From contig NZ_CP051774.1 of assembly GCF_012913485.1 (NCBI RefSeq), positions 372,001-436,000 of the forward strand: a stretch of 64,000 nt of DNA, given 5' to 3'. This DNA comes from Luteolibacter luteus. Its GTDB lineage: Bacteria > Verrucomicrobiota > Verrucomicrobiia > Verrucomicrobiales > Akkermansiaceae. The notes beneath the pieces are model-generated. The model did no database searches, was not told the DNA's origin, and saw nothing but the letters and a program-made list of their open reading frames with translations. Positions 1 to 8,097 of the stretch are shown piece after piece. The translations under genes were made by a program, and so were the position numbers. Each line of letters begins with the position of its first letter. The stretch's first letter is position 1.

Positions 1-2152
1 GGGCACTGGTGCCGCCGTCCTCATCACTTGCGGTGAAGGTGAAGCTCGCGGAGCCGTTGAAATTCGGTGCCGGAGTGAAGGTGAGATTGGCACCGGAACC
101 ACCAAGCGTGCCTGCGGAAGGCGGATTCAGGGAACCGGCACTGTATGAGATCGTATCGTTCGCACCCGCAGCATCGGTAGCCGTGAGCGTGACCGGGTTG
201 GAGCCACTGTCCTCCAGGACCGTGATGGTATTCGCATTCGCCACCGGGGCGACATTGGTCACGCTGAGGTTAAAGGAAGCCGAGTTGCTCAGTGCCGGAT
301 TGCCATTGTCCGTAGCAGTGATGGTGACCTGCGTCGGACCGGAAGGACCGTCCGCCGGAGTGTAGGACCACTGCCAGGTGCCTGCCGCCTCGTCCTTTAC
401 CACCGTGCCCGGACCCGAGGTGACCGCGAGGGTGACGGTGTTATTTCCCTGAGCATCCGAGAAGGTACCCGACTTGGAGGCGAGGCTTCCTTCCGCGACG
501 GTCACGTTTCCGCTGACAGCAATCAACGGAGCGGAATTCGCCACGGCAGTGGTGAAAGTGGCCGCAGACGTGTAGGCCGTTCCGGAAGCATTCGTGGCAT
601 AGGCACGATACGTATAAGAGGTGCCGCCATCGAGACCGCTCGTGTTCACCGTGAAGACACCGGTCGTGCCAGTGCCTGGCACGTTGACGACGCCGCTCCC
701 TCCGAGCTGCGGGTTCGAATTCGTAGCGGTCTTCGCATACACCACGCCGCGCGCGGTGATTGTCGCTCCCCCGTCCGCAGTGACATTCCCCCCGAGAGTG
801 GCCGCGGCGGATGTCACGCCGGTGCTGGTGGGCGAAGTGATGGACGGCGCTACCGACGGCGGAAGGATGTCCCCCACCGCCCACTGGAGCTGGCGGGAAT
901 TCACGGGATTGTTCGCCGGATTGCCACCCGTGTTAGCCGGATCCGTGAAGTGATCGAAGAGGAACATCGCCTTGCGGCTGCCATTGGAGCTGACCGTGGG
1001 AAAGAGGCCCGTGGCCTTGTTCCCCGTGAAAGCGGACCCCGTCTGCCAAGCGCCGCTACCGGCGAATTTCACCGCGTAGCTCACAATGCCGGGATTGGTA
1101 CCGGAAGTCTGCTGGCTGTAGACACCGATCACATCTCCCACGCTGTTTGTCGTCAGCGCCTGATGATCGAAGATTCCCTGGATCCCCAAGCTATTGCTGG
1201 TCGACAACGAGGCACCGCCCGCATTGGTGTGGTAATAGAAGTTGTAGTTGATGTCGCGGCGCCAGATGTGGACGTTGTTGCTGGGATCAACCGCGATGGC
1301 CACGCGGTTGCATGCTGCGTTTGTGCTGGCACCTGCCGCCAGGTTCGTCGGCGAGGCCGGCCAGCTTCCGCCGGCATTGGTGAGGTAGGCCAGGCTGCCA
1401 TCGGTACCGCTGCCGTTGGTTTCCCAGCAGAAGGCGAGGTGAGCCTTGCCGTTGTGGTCCATGGCGAAGGCCAGCCCCGTGATTTCGTTCGCACTGCCAT
1501 TGCCACCGGTCTGGCTGTAAACCGTCTGGCCGCTCCATGAGGTCCCGTTGAAGGAGTAGTAACGGATGGAATAGACCCGCGACGGCACACCGGATTCCCC
1601 GACGTTCGCGATCCGGAACGCAACATGCGGAACGTCGTTCTGATCGAGTTCCAGCTGTGGCTCGGCAAGCGTGTAGTTGATGGCCTTGTTGTCAGTCTCG
1701 AGATTGGTGAAGGTCCACGAGGAACCGTTGTTGGTGCTCTTTCCGTAGATGATGTTCTCGCCGTTGCTCAGTTCCGCGTGGAGCAGGACGTGGAAGTGCC
1801 CCTGGCTGTCCACCTTGAAGCCGACGCGCTCGCTGAGCATCTGGAAGGAACTGGTCACCACCATGCCAGGGATGATATTGGCAGGAATGGTGCTCACCGT
1901 GGTCCACGACGAGCCGTCCCAACGGATCAGCTTGTAGGTGGGCATCGCCTGGGCGACGCTGGCGACGATATTTCCATCTTTCCACAGGGCGTAAAACTTC
2001 CCGTCGGGACCGATGTCGGAGGCATTCAGGACGTTCGAACTGCCATCACCCAGTTCGACCATTCCATTGGTGAATGTCTGGGAGAAGGCGGAAGAGGAAA
2101 TCGCGAGGATGATCGCGGGTACAGCCGCGAAACGTGGGAGATAATGATTCAT
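1..2152 (-). CDS. Large secreted multidomain protein, 5' part only (runs off the window)
   Basis: The frame opens at an ATG at 2150-2152 and stays open to the left edge, about 717 codons without a stop, so the C-terminus is not visible. Residues 1-25 form a signal peptide ending near AISSSAFSQ. Residues ~26-425 look like a BNR/sialidase-like repeat region (repeated phrases such as WDGSSWTTV and NNGSSWTF). An FN3-like segment follows at ~430-520, then two cadherin/VCBS-like modules at ~540-620 and ~630-717 (TVLEDSG, SFTFTASDEDGG). This domain order is typical of very large cell-surface or secreted adhesins. The substrate is unknown. A sorting signal such as PEP-CTERM or a type IX domain would lie outside the window. 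Open frames on the plus strand here are shadows. Confidence 0.85.
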   Translation of the reverse strand, partial: MNHYLPRFAAVPAIILAISSSAFSQTFTNGMVELGDGSSNVLNASDIGPDGKFYALWKDGNIVASVAQAMPTYKLIRWDGSSWTTVSTIPANIIPGMVVTSSFQMLSERVGFKVDSQGHFHVLLHAELSNGENIIYGKSTNNGSSWTFTNLETDNKAINYTLAEPQLELDQNDVPHVAFRIANVGESGVPSRVYSIRYYSFNGTSWSGQTVYSQTGGNGSANEITGLAFAMDHNGKAHLAFCWETNGSGTDGSLAYLTNAGGSWPASPTNLAAGASTNAACNRVAIAVDPSNNVHIWRRDINYNFYYHTNAGGASLSTSNSLGIQGIFDHQALTTNSVGDVIGVYSQQTSGTNPGIVSYAVKFAGSGAWQTGSAFTGNKATGLFPTVSSNGSRKAMFLFDHFTDPANTGGNPANNPVNSRQLQWAVGDILPPSVAPSITSPTSTGVTSAAATLGGNVTADGGATITARGVVYAKTATNSNPQLGGSGVVNVPGTGTTGVFTVNTSGLDGGTSYTYRAYATNASGTAYTSAATFTTAVANSAPLIAVSGNVTVAEGSLASKSGTFSDAQGNNTVTLAVTSGPGTVVKDEAAGTWQWSYTPADGPSGPTQVTITATDNGNPALSNSASFNLSVTNVAPVANANTITVLEDSGSNPVTLTATDAAGANDTISYSAGSLNPPSAGTLGGSGANLTFTPAPNFNGSASFTFTASDEDGGTSA

Positions 2153-2245
2153 GGATTGCAAGGGTGAAAATCCGGACAAAAAGGTGCCGCGCCCGCCGGA
2201 TCGTGGATCCGGCGGGATGGGAAGCGGCGGGGACTCGCGTCGACT

Positions 2246-2887
2246 TCAGCGACGACGGCGCAGCGCCAACGGGGCGAGCGCAAAGAGCGAGAGCATCGGC
2301 AGCGTGGGCTCCGGCACCGCCGTGAGCGTCACGTTTCCGCCGGAGATTTCCCCCGCAAAGAAGGTGAGGTTATCCGAGGTGGATACCACGGGAGGCAGGG
2401 CCGAGAAGGTCCAACCATCGGCCCCGGTGAACAGGGCGTGCTCTGTGACATTCGAGAAGTCGGCTGCCGGAGCGAGACCGTCCGAGGTGTTGAAGGCCCA
2501 CCAGTAAATGGTTTGCCCCAAGAAAGAGTCGTCGCCATCCAGATCCCCTAGGGCAAGGCCGCTGTCTTCCCCGATGGTGACGATCACATCGTCGATACCG
2601 TCGCTGAACACCTGCCAGAGCGCGAAGAGTTCGGCGGGATTGTCCTGCGCATCGATCGCACTCGGAATGGATGCGAAAGAGCCGAGCTGGAAGTGCATGC
2701 CATCCGGAAGCGGCGTGATACCATCCGCGAGATGGAATGCCGGCTCTCCGGGAGCGGCACTAACAGTGACGGTGATTGCAGCTTGTGCGCCGGAAACTCC
2801 AAGCAGCAAAGCGATGGAAGCTGCTGCCAGAAAGCTGGTTCGTGAAGGGCCGGAATGGCCGGGACATTGAGTAAGCTGATGATGCAT
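2246..2887 (-). CDS. PEP-CTERM sorting domain protein
   Basis: A 213-residue exported protein. It has a signal peptide (hydrophobic stretch around residues 20-35, ending near GAQA) and a C-terminal tripartite PEP-CTERM signal: VPEP motif, short hydrophobic helix (MLSLFALAPLAL) and terminal RRRR. In the known family this tail is recognised by exosortase for processing and surface delivery. No exosortase gene lies in the window, so it must be elsewhere. The central ~140 residues (for example ALGDLDGDDSFLGQTIYWW) match no function I recognise. The gene sits just downstream of the start of the large secreted protein on the same strand, but about 90 bp apart and in the upstream position of the same transcription direction. 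Confidence 0.85.
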   Translation of the reverse strand: MHHQLTQCPGHSGPSRTSFLAAASIALLLGVSGAQAAITVTVSAAPGEPAFHLADGITPLPDGMHFQLGSFASIPSAIDAQDNPAELFALWQVFSDGIDDVIVTIGEDSGLALGDLDGDDSFLGQTIYWWAFNTSDGLAPAADFSNVTEHALFTGADGWTFSALPPVVSTSDNLTFFAGEISGGNVTLTAVPEPTLPMLSLFALAPLALRRRR

Positions 2888-3295
2888 GGGGTGGTGTGTG
2901 TCTAGCGAGGACCTTTGGTACCCCCGACCTTACGCCAACACGAACATTTTTTATCACATCATCGCGTAACCCCATCTAACAAATCTAACTCCAGATAATG
3001 GCATTCTTCATACAAAAGCCGGTTAGTTCATCCGGCGAGCATCGCCTCACAGGTCAAACAACTTACGCGGAGTCCTAGCGCTATGGGCGATCATCGGGGT
3101 ACTATCTTTTCCGCCACATTCACGTTCTCACAATATCTTCAGGTGGCCGAATTTGCGACCAACGCTGCGTTCCGATCCTCGGTGAGCACCGCAATTAGGA
3201 GTTCCCGGAAAACCAAGTGGCAAGGGTGCGGCAATCAAAATACGGATGCGGGATGAAATCCCCCCGCATCCGGAAACTTAATCATTTCCCTTCTC
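2888..3295. other. Intergenic region, no gene seen
   Basis: About 400 bp between the PEP-CTERM gene and the next minus-strand gene. It is less GC-rich than the flanks and codes for nothing convincing. The only clear structure is a 10-bp perfect hairpin at 3243-3272, listed separately. The promoter for the PEP-CTERM gene presumably lies near 2900-2990, but I cannot point to definite boxes. Confidence 0.6.
3243..3272 (-). terminator. Hairpin, probable terminator of the 64-aa gene
   Basis: Perfect 10-bp inverted repeat (arms 3243-3252 and 3263-3272, CGGATGCGGG) with a 10-nt loop, just after the stop of the minus-strand gene at 3296. On the minus strand it is followed by a short T-rich stretch (TATTTTG), so it is a plausible but weak intrinsic terminator. 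Confidence 0.5.
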
Positions 3296-3490
3296 TCAAT
3301 CTTCTACCGAAGCATTGAGCGCCTTCGACAACGCGGCGTCGCCACTCACAATATCCTTCCACTTAAGCTCGGGCCCCTTGCGGCGGCCTTTTTCGGTAAG
3401 CTTCAAGCCTTCCGGATCGATGGTCACGATGTAGGACTTTTCGTCGATCGTGATTTCCCGCTTCAGCGTTTTGTCGAGTTTGGTGGCCAT
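3296..3490 (-). CDS. Small conserved-looking protein, unknown function (64 aa)
   Basis: I place the start at the ATG at 3488-3490 (MATKLDKTLKREITID), because residues upstream of it in the longer frame look non-coding. The protein is 64 aa, charged and soluble, with no signal peptide or membrane segment. It reads as a beta-rich N-terminal half (EITIDEKSYIVTIDPEGLKLTEKG) followed by a helical tail ending in VED. No enzyme motif is visible. Such small lysine-rich proteins are often annotated only as hypothetical. The hairpin at 3243-3272 lies downstream. Confidence 0.65.
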   Translation of the reverse strand: MATKLDKTLKREITIDEKSYIVTIDPEGLKLTEKGRRKGPELKWKDIVSGDAALSKALNASVED

Positions 3491-3714
3491 AGCAGGGCAC
3501 CCTAGACGCGATACGCGGGGAGTCAAAGATCCCGAAGCGATCAATCCCATCAAGCTCCTGGCGGTTAATCACCGGCCTACGACCATCGCGTGCTCCTCCC
3601 CTGCCTCCGGTTCTGCGTCTGCGCAGACGCGGCCAGAAAACCGGCGAGGTCAACATTTCAGAACGAGCGACTCTCCGGATGCGCGGAACGTGAATCGAGA
3701 TTAGGTTAGACGCA

Positions 3715-3978
3715 ATGAAGAGCTCCGGAATGAAGATGCTGGCATTGACGGGAGTGGCATTTGCCTTGCCGGCCTTGGTTGATCGCGTGGCACGCCGTGT
3801 GGCCGGACGGGGCTTCTCTGCCATCACCGGAGCCGCCCCGCCAAGAAATCCGGCGACACCCGGAGTGAGCTGGGGACAAGCGATCCTATGGACCGCACTC
3901 GCAGGTGCCATTGGAGGTGTCGCACGGATGTCCGCCCGCCGTGCCTTGTCAGGAGCGGGGCTGCCAGCGGAAGAGTAA
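3715..3978 (+). CDS. DUF4235-like small membrane protein
   Basis: An 87-residue protein with two hydrophobic segments: residues ~8-25 (MLALTGVAFALPALV) and ~50-68 (WGQAILWTALAGAIGGVARM). Between them is a basic loop (DRVARRVAGRG). This two-helix layout with a conserved W-x-x-A...A-x-x-G-A-I-x-G-V pattern resembles the DUF4235 family of small inner-membrane proteins, whose function is not known. It starts at ATG 3715 and is convergent with the lipoprotein gene that follows; a terminator for the opposite strand lies in between. Confidence 0.65.
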   Translation: MKSSGMKMLALTGVAFALPALVDRVARRVAGRGFSAITGAAPPRNPATPGVSWGQAILWTALAGAIGGVARMSARRALSGAGLPAEE

Positions 3979-3988
3979 TACGAGCGGC

Positions 3989-4027
3989 AAAAAAAACGGA
4001 GGCCACGACACGCATCGCAGCCTCCCG
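3989..4027 (-). terminator. Intrinsic terminator of the lipoprotein gene
   Basis: Read on the minus strand, a GC-rich stem (CGGGAGGC pairing with GCCTCCG) is followed directly by a run of eight T. It sits about 30 bp beyond the stop codon of the lipoprotein gene at 4059. Confidence 0.8.
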
Positions 4028-4058
4028 GTATTGCTATGGCTTTCGGCAGCCGTAAGTC

Positions 4059-4502
4059 TTACTTCGTCGCAGCCTCCTGGATCTTCGCACCGATGAGGGT
4101 TTGTTTCTCTTGGAAAGCTTTCAGCAGTTCCGGATCAGATCCGATGATTGCCATGGCAGAGACGACGGCTTTTCCCATGCGTTCCTGCAGGGGCGCCATC
4201 TTCTCTTGAGTCTTGGCGATAGTGGCGGCATCAGGAGCGGCACCTTCCGCTTTCTTGGCTTTCTCAGCCACCTTCGCGAACTTGTCAGCGAGGCCATCCA
4301 TCTTGTCGATGGCAGCCTTGGCACTGTCCTTGTCCTTGATGCTTTCAAGGAGTTCACAGTAGTCCTCCGTCACATCGACCGAGGTCTCGACTGCTGATTC
4401 TGCCGCGGCTTCCTGGCGTGCTTCCTTGGAACAAGAAGTCATAAGGGCGAGGGAAGAGAATCCGGCGAAGGCGACGAGGAAGGGATTGAAGATGTTTTTC
4501 AT
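4059..4502 (-). CDS. Putative small helical lipoprotein
   Basis: The ATG at 4500-4502 gives a good lipoprotein signal: MKNIFNPFLVAFAGFSSLAL followed by a lipobox-like MTSC, cysteine at about residue 24. The mature protein of ~120 aa is rich in Ala, Lys, Glu and Asp and appears almost entirely alpha-helical (for example DKMDGLADKFAKVAEKAKK). It has no enzyme motif. It is probably anchored in a membrane facing the periplasm. Its partner is unknown. The gene is divergent from pyruvate kinase across a ~400 bp region. Confidence 0.7.
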   Translation of the reverse strand: MKNIFNPFLVAFAGFSSLALMTSCSKEARQEAAAESAVETSVDVTEDYCELLESIKDKDSAKAAIDKMDGLADKFAKVAEKAKKAEGAAPDAATIAKTQEKMAPLQERMGKAVVSAMAIIGSDPELLKAFQEKQTLIGAKIQEAATK

Positions 4503-4906
4503 TGGCCGCGCACTAACAGATCGGAACTTCAACATGTCAACGAACTGACTGTTAATTTTTGCCGAGCAATTTGCACGGATCAGTTGATACGCAGGCTATT
4601 GGCCTCGATTGCTCTTGAAGCCCCGCTACCCGCTTGAACGAGATGCCCGATGATCCAAGATGGAGTTCCGGCGCTGGCGGGAATGAGGTCGCCTCCAGAT
4701 ACGCGGAAGATTGAGCGTGGTCTTCGCTCCGAGGCACTGCCGCGCTTCGCAAGAGGCGCGCGGAGCCAAAGGTATTGGAGCCGGGTGCCCCGGACTCCCC
4801 TGAACGGCATTTCTTGGCCCCATGCGGGCGACAAATCCGGCACGAAACATGCAGTTCTAGGGTCTGGACTCCCCGCACCGGGCTGTCCACAGTTCTCCCC
4901 GACCTC
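4503..4906. other. Intergenic region with GC-rich quasi-palindrome upstream of pyruvate kinase
   Basis: This is the divergent control region between the lipoprotein gene and pyk. The frame of pyk extends upstream to 4775, but that extension does not resemble a pyruvate kinase N-terminus. The stretch ~4690-4790 is an imperfect long palindrome: GCTCCG at 4726-4731 pairs with CGGAGC at 4761-4766, and CCGCGC at 4740-4745 pairs with GCGCGG at 4758-4763. It could be a decayed REP-like repeat or an RNA leader. No recognised riboswitch is seen. Confidence 0.5.
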
Positions 4907-6310
4907 ATGTCTCGCAGAACGAAGATCATCATCACGCTCGGCCCGGCGACGGAAGCGGAGGAAACCATCGGCCAGCTCATCGACCTGGGAACCAACGTGT
5001 TCCGCCTCAACATGAGCCATGCGAAGCACGAGTGGGCCCGTGAGATGGCGCGCCGGGTGCGCCGGGCGGCCGCAGAGCGGGCCAAACACGTGGCAGTCCT
5101 TTTCGACCTGACCGGCCCTTCGATCCGCACCGGGGATCTGGACAAGCCCTACGAGCTGAAGATCGGGGACATGGTGGAATTCCGCAAGAGCACCGCAGCC
5201 CCCTCTATCCCGCTCACCACGACCGTGAACTATGACGGCCTAATGGACGATGTGGCTGAGGGCCGCACCCTGGTGGTGGATAACGGGACGATGCTGATGG
5301 AAATCAAGGTCCGCTACGATGACCGGATCATTTGCGAGGTGAAGACCGCCGGCAAGATGGGCTCACGCCGCCACATCAACCTGCCGGGCACGCGCCTGAA
5401 TCTGCCGGCTCTCACCGAGAAGGACCGCAGCGACTTGGCCTTGGCCGTGGAATGCGATGCCGATTACATCGCGGGCTCTTTCGTCCGCGATGCCGCGCAC
5501 GTCCGCGAGCTGCGAGAAGCCGTGGAGGCTCTGGAAGGCGGTGCCCAGATCGTCTCGAAGATCGAGGACCAGGAAGCCATCCGGAACATTGATGCGATCA
5601 TCCAGTCCACGGATGTGATCATGGTCGCGCGCGGAGACCTCGGCACCGAGGTGGACTTCGAAGAGCTGCCTATTCTCCAACGTCGTCTGGTGAAGCGCTG
5701 CCACGAGCTCGGCAAGCGCGTGATCGTGGCAACCCAGCTCCTGGAATCGATGATCCAGAATCCGACACCGACCCGCGCGGAGGTGACGGACGTGGCGAAT
5801 GCCGCTTACGAGGAAGCGGATGCCCTGATGCTTTCCGGCGAGACCAGCGTGGGCCTGCATCCGCTGCGCTGCGTGGAGGCCTTGGTGAAGATCAGCAATC
5901 GTATCGAGCGCACCGGGGGCCTCGGCTTCGGCCAGTGCGTGCTGCTGCGCGACGAGCGCCAGAAGGCCGCGCGTGCCGCGGTGACCTTGGTGGACTCGCT
6001 GCCGGATGCTCGCCTGATCGTGCTGACCCGCCGCGGTGTGATGGCAAACCACACGGCGATGCTTCGCCCGCGCACGAATGGCTTCTACGCTTTCACACCG
6101 AAGGACCGTGTCTGCCGCCAGCTGGCGCTGACCCGGAATATTGAGGCCTTCAAGCTGCCCTTCGCATCGACGATCGATGAGACGATCCAGCGTGCGATCG
6201 AGACGCTCCGTCAGGCGGACCTGGTGAAGACCGGCACGCCGCTGGTGATCGTGTCGGATATCCTTTCGGATCACTTCGCCGCGAACTCGATCCTGCTGCA
6301 CCACGCTTAA
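4907..6310 (+). CDS. pyk: Pyruvate kinase with atypical cation-site motif
   Basis: Catalyses phosphoenolpyruvate + ADP to pyruvate + ATP, the last step of glycolysis, in the cytoplasm. The start at ATG 4907 gives MSRRTKIIITLGPAT, the usual N-terminus, and 467 aa, the normal length. Visible motifs: RLNMSH (~32-37), catalytic lysine in IVSKIEDQEA (~218), metal-binding MVARGDLG and VATQLLESM with the catalytic threonine. The B domain is present. Oddly, the normally conserved DTKGPEIRTG is DLTGPSIRTG (~67-76): the Thr and Glu associated with K+ binding in the rabbit enzyme are Leu and Ser. The C-terminal allosteric domain is present. It appears monocistronic, with a hairpin downstream. Confidence 0.93.
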   Translation: MSRRTKIIITLGPATEAEETIGQLIDLGTNVFRLNMSHAKHEWAREMARRVRRAAAERAKHVAVLFDLTGPSIRTGDLDKPYELKIGDMVEFRKSTAAPSIPLTTTVNYDGLMDDVAEGRTLVVDNGTMLMEIKVRYDDRIICEVKTAGKMGSRRHINLPGTRLNLPALTEKDRSDLALAVECDADYIAGSFVRDAAHVRELREAVEALEGGAQIVSKIEDQEAIRNIDAIIQSTDVIMVARGDLGTEVDFEELPILQRRLVKRCHELGKRVIVATQLLESMIQNPTPTRAEVTDVANAAYEEADALMLSGETSVGLHPLRCVEALVKISNRIERTGGLGFGQCVLLRDERQKAARAAVTLVDSLPDARLIVLTRRGVMANHTAMLRPRTNGFYAFTPKDRVCRQLALTRNIEAFKLPFASTIDETIQRAIETLRQADLVKTGTPLVIVSDILSDHFAANSILLHHA

Positions 6311-6346
6311 GCAAGGAGAGCCACCTTACCCTGGCTTCCCGACCGA

Positions 6347-6374
6347 GCCCAACGAAGAACCGCCTTCGTTGGGC
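6347..6374. terminator. Hairpin between convergent pyk and MscS-type gene
   Basis: Perfect 10-bp inverted repeat (GCCCAACGAA / TTCGTTGGGC) with an 8-nt loop, about 35 bp after the pyk stop and 43 bp after the end of the convergent gene. There is no long T tract on either strand, so termination activity is inferred from position and stem strength. Confidence 0.55.
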
Positions 6375-6416
6375 GATACTTGCCCTCTAGCGGGCAGTCC
6401 TCGGAATTTTTCGCAG

Positions 6417-8066
6417 CTATACCGCCTGGTGGATCACCATCTGCGGGAAAGGAATGTCCCAGCCTTGTTCGTTGCAGACCTCGATGCAGGCCTGCTGGAT
6501 CATTCTCTCCAAGGCGGCATAACGTTGCGCGGCATCGCCAGCGAAATCCGCAATGACGATGTAGTCCAGCGAGCTCGCCGCGGCAGCCTTGAACTCAACC
6601 TTCACCGAGCGCACCTGCTCCCGGCCGAGCACTTCCACCAGATGTTTGTGGATCGCCTCCTGCAGCATTTCCGGGGCTTGGCTGGTGGCGATATCGCGGT
6701 GACCGTAGCCGATGCCGAAGCTGGTGGAAACGCGGAAGCCACGGGAGAGATTCTCCGGGCATTTCTCGACGAAGTCCGAGGTGGGATAAGTCTTCAGGCT
6801 GCCACCGAGGCGGAGCACGACAACTTGCTCCGGCGTCTGCTGGATCACCTTGCCGAAGCAGCCGTCATCCAGCCGCACCCAATCGTTCTCCTTCGTTGGA
6901 AACCATGGCTCCTTGGAGTCGGAAGGGCGGGAATGCAAACTTAGCAATTCCTTCACCGGAAGGCGCATGATGCCACCGGTGAGATCGGGATTACTAAAGT
7001 CGCAGTACATATTCAGGGCGTCGACGCGCCAAGGGATGCCCTCGTAGATCAGGCGCTCCCCTTGCCGCACCGAGCCGAGATTGAGGATCACGCGGATCTG
7101 GTCGATGTAGGGCGGCAGTGCGCGCTTCGAGGCCCAGAGCAGGCCGATGATGAAGATGATGGCGATCGCTAGCATTAGCCAATCGCCCTTAAGGTAGAAG
7201 ACCAAGGTGGCGGCAAAGAAGGCCAGCACGACCGAGGCGGCAGCAACGATGAGATCCGCAGACCTGGCCATCAATCCCCCGCCCCTCTTGCGATGAATCG
7301 GGCTTACCTTGCGAACGAGTCGGTAGACCCTGCGGGTCAGGAAATAGACGCCGAGGGCGATGCCGAAAGCCATCAGAAGATTCAGTCCGCGGCTGCGCCA
7401 GAAGTCCGAGAGCATTCCAGAGACAGCTTCCAGGGCGGAGGGCGTGTTTTTCTCGCGCTCCTCGATCTGGCGGGAGAGCGTTTCGGTTTCGCTGGTCGCT
7501 TCATCGACACGGCTGGACCAGAGCTTGCGGGCCGTTTCCAGTTCCTTTTTCACGCCTGCGTCCTCCACCGGACCGAGGGCCGACTGGATGCGTCCGAGAG
7601 CGGCTTGGGCCACCTTCTGGCGGCCGATCCAAGTGCGGAGTTCGGAGCGCAGTTCCTCCATTTCGCGGGGCTTGGCCGTGGCTTCGCGCAGTCCATTGAA
7701 GAGCGGCTTCAGAAGGTCCTTGAACTCATTGTCAAAGGTCGCCTCCTCCTCTGCCGCGCTTAGGTAGGACTTGTCCTCCACGCCAGTGGCCACGATGCGG
7801 AAGTTTTCACGAAGCTGCTGCAGGCGCTCGCGCTGGGCATCCACACGCTCGGTGATCTCCTTTTTCGCCTCATCGGTGGGAGCCTTCGTCAGCTCCGCAC
7901 GCAGGTTCGCGAGATCCTTCTCCGCGTTCTGGACGGCAGGCACCAGGCTTTCCAGCGTCTCCAGATTCTTCGTCACGTCCGCCGGCGGCGGCATCGCATC
8001 CGGCTTCTTCTGGGCAAGCGCACTGCCTATCAGAAGCAAGGAGACTAGGAATCGCAGGAATATCAT
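6417..8066 (-). CDS. MscS-family mechanosensitive channel with long periplasmic coiled coil
   Basis: A 549-residue membrane protein. A signal peptide (SLLLIGSALA, ~8-18) is followed by a ~200-residue charged coiled-coil region (~35-215), then transmembrane helices at about 225-245, 270-290 and 295-315. The C-terminal third (~325-549) is the MscS beta/alpha cytoplasmic part: GSVRQGERLIYEG, FGKVIQQTPEQVVVLRL, and the characteristic end GWDIPFPQMVIH. The family releases ions or solutes when the membrane is stretched by osmotic downshock. The extended N-terminal part resembles the long MscK/MscM-type members rather than minimal MscS. It stands alone on the minus strand, with ispE starting a separate unit upstream. 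Confidence 0.85.
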   Translation of the reverse strand: MIFLRFLVSLLLIGSALAQKKPDAMPPPADVTKNLETLESLVPAVQNAEKDLANLRAELTKAPTDEAKKEITERVDAQRERLQQLRENFRIVATGVEDKSYLSAAEEEATFDNEFKDLLKPLFNGLREATAKPREMEELRSELRTWIGRQKVAQAALGRIQSALGPVEDAGVKKELETARKLWSSRVDEATSETETLSRQIEEREKNTPSALEAVSGMLSDFWRSRGLNLLMAFGIALGVYFLTRRVYRLVRKVSPIHRKRGGGLMARSADLIVAAASVVLAFFAATLVFYLKGDWLMLAIAIIFIIGLLWASKRALPPYIDQIRVILNLGSVRQGERLIYEGIPWRVDALNMYCDFSNPDLTGGIMRLPVKELLSLHSRPSDSKEPWFPTKENDWVRLDDGCFGKVIQQTPEQVVVLRLGGSLKTYPTSDFVEKCPENLSRGFRVSTSFGIGYGHRDIATSQAPEMLQEAIHKHLVEVLGREQVRSVKVEFKAAAASSLDYIVIADFAGDAAQRYAALERMIQQACIEVCNEQGWDIPFPQMVIHQAV

Positions 8067-8097
8067 GCGCGGAACCTAGGCTCCACATGGCATTCGC

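Noticed and set aside
5363-6304. 313-codon frame antisense to pyruvate kinase
   Set aside because: Shadow frame; the plus strand contains all pyruvate kinase motifs.
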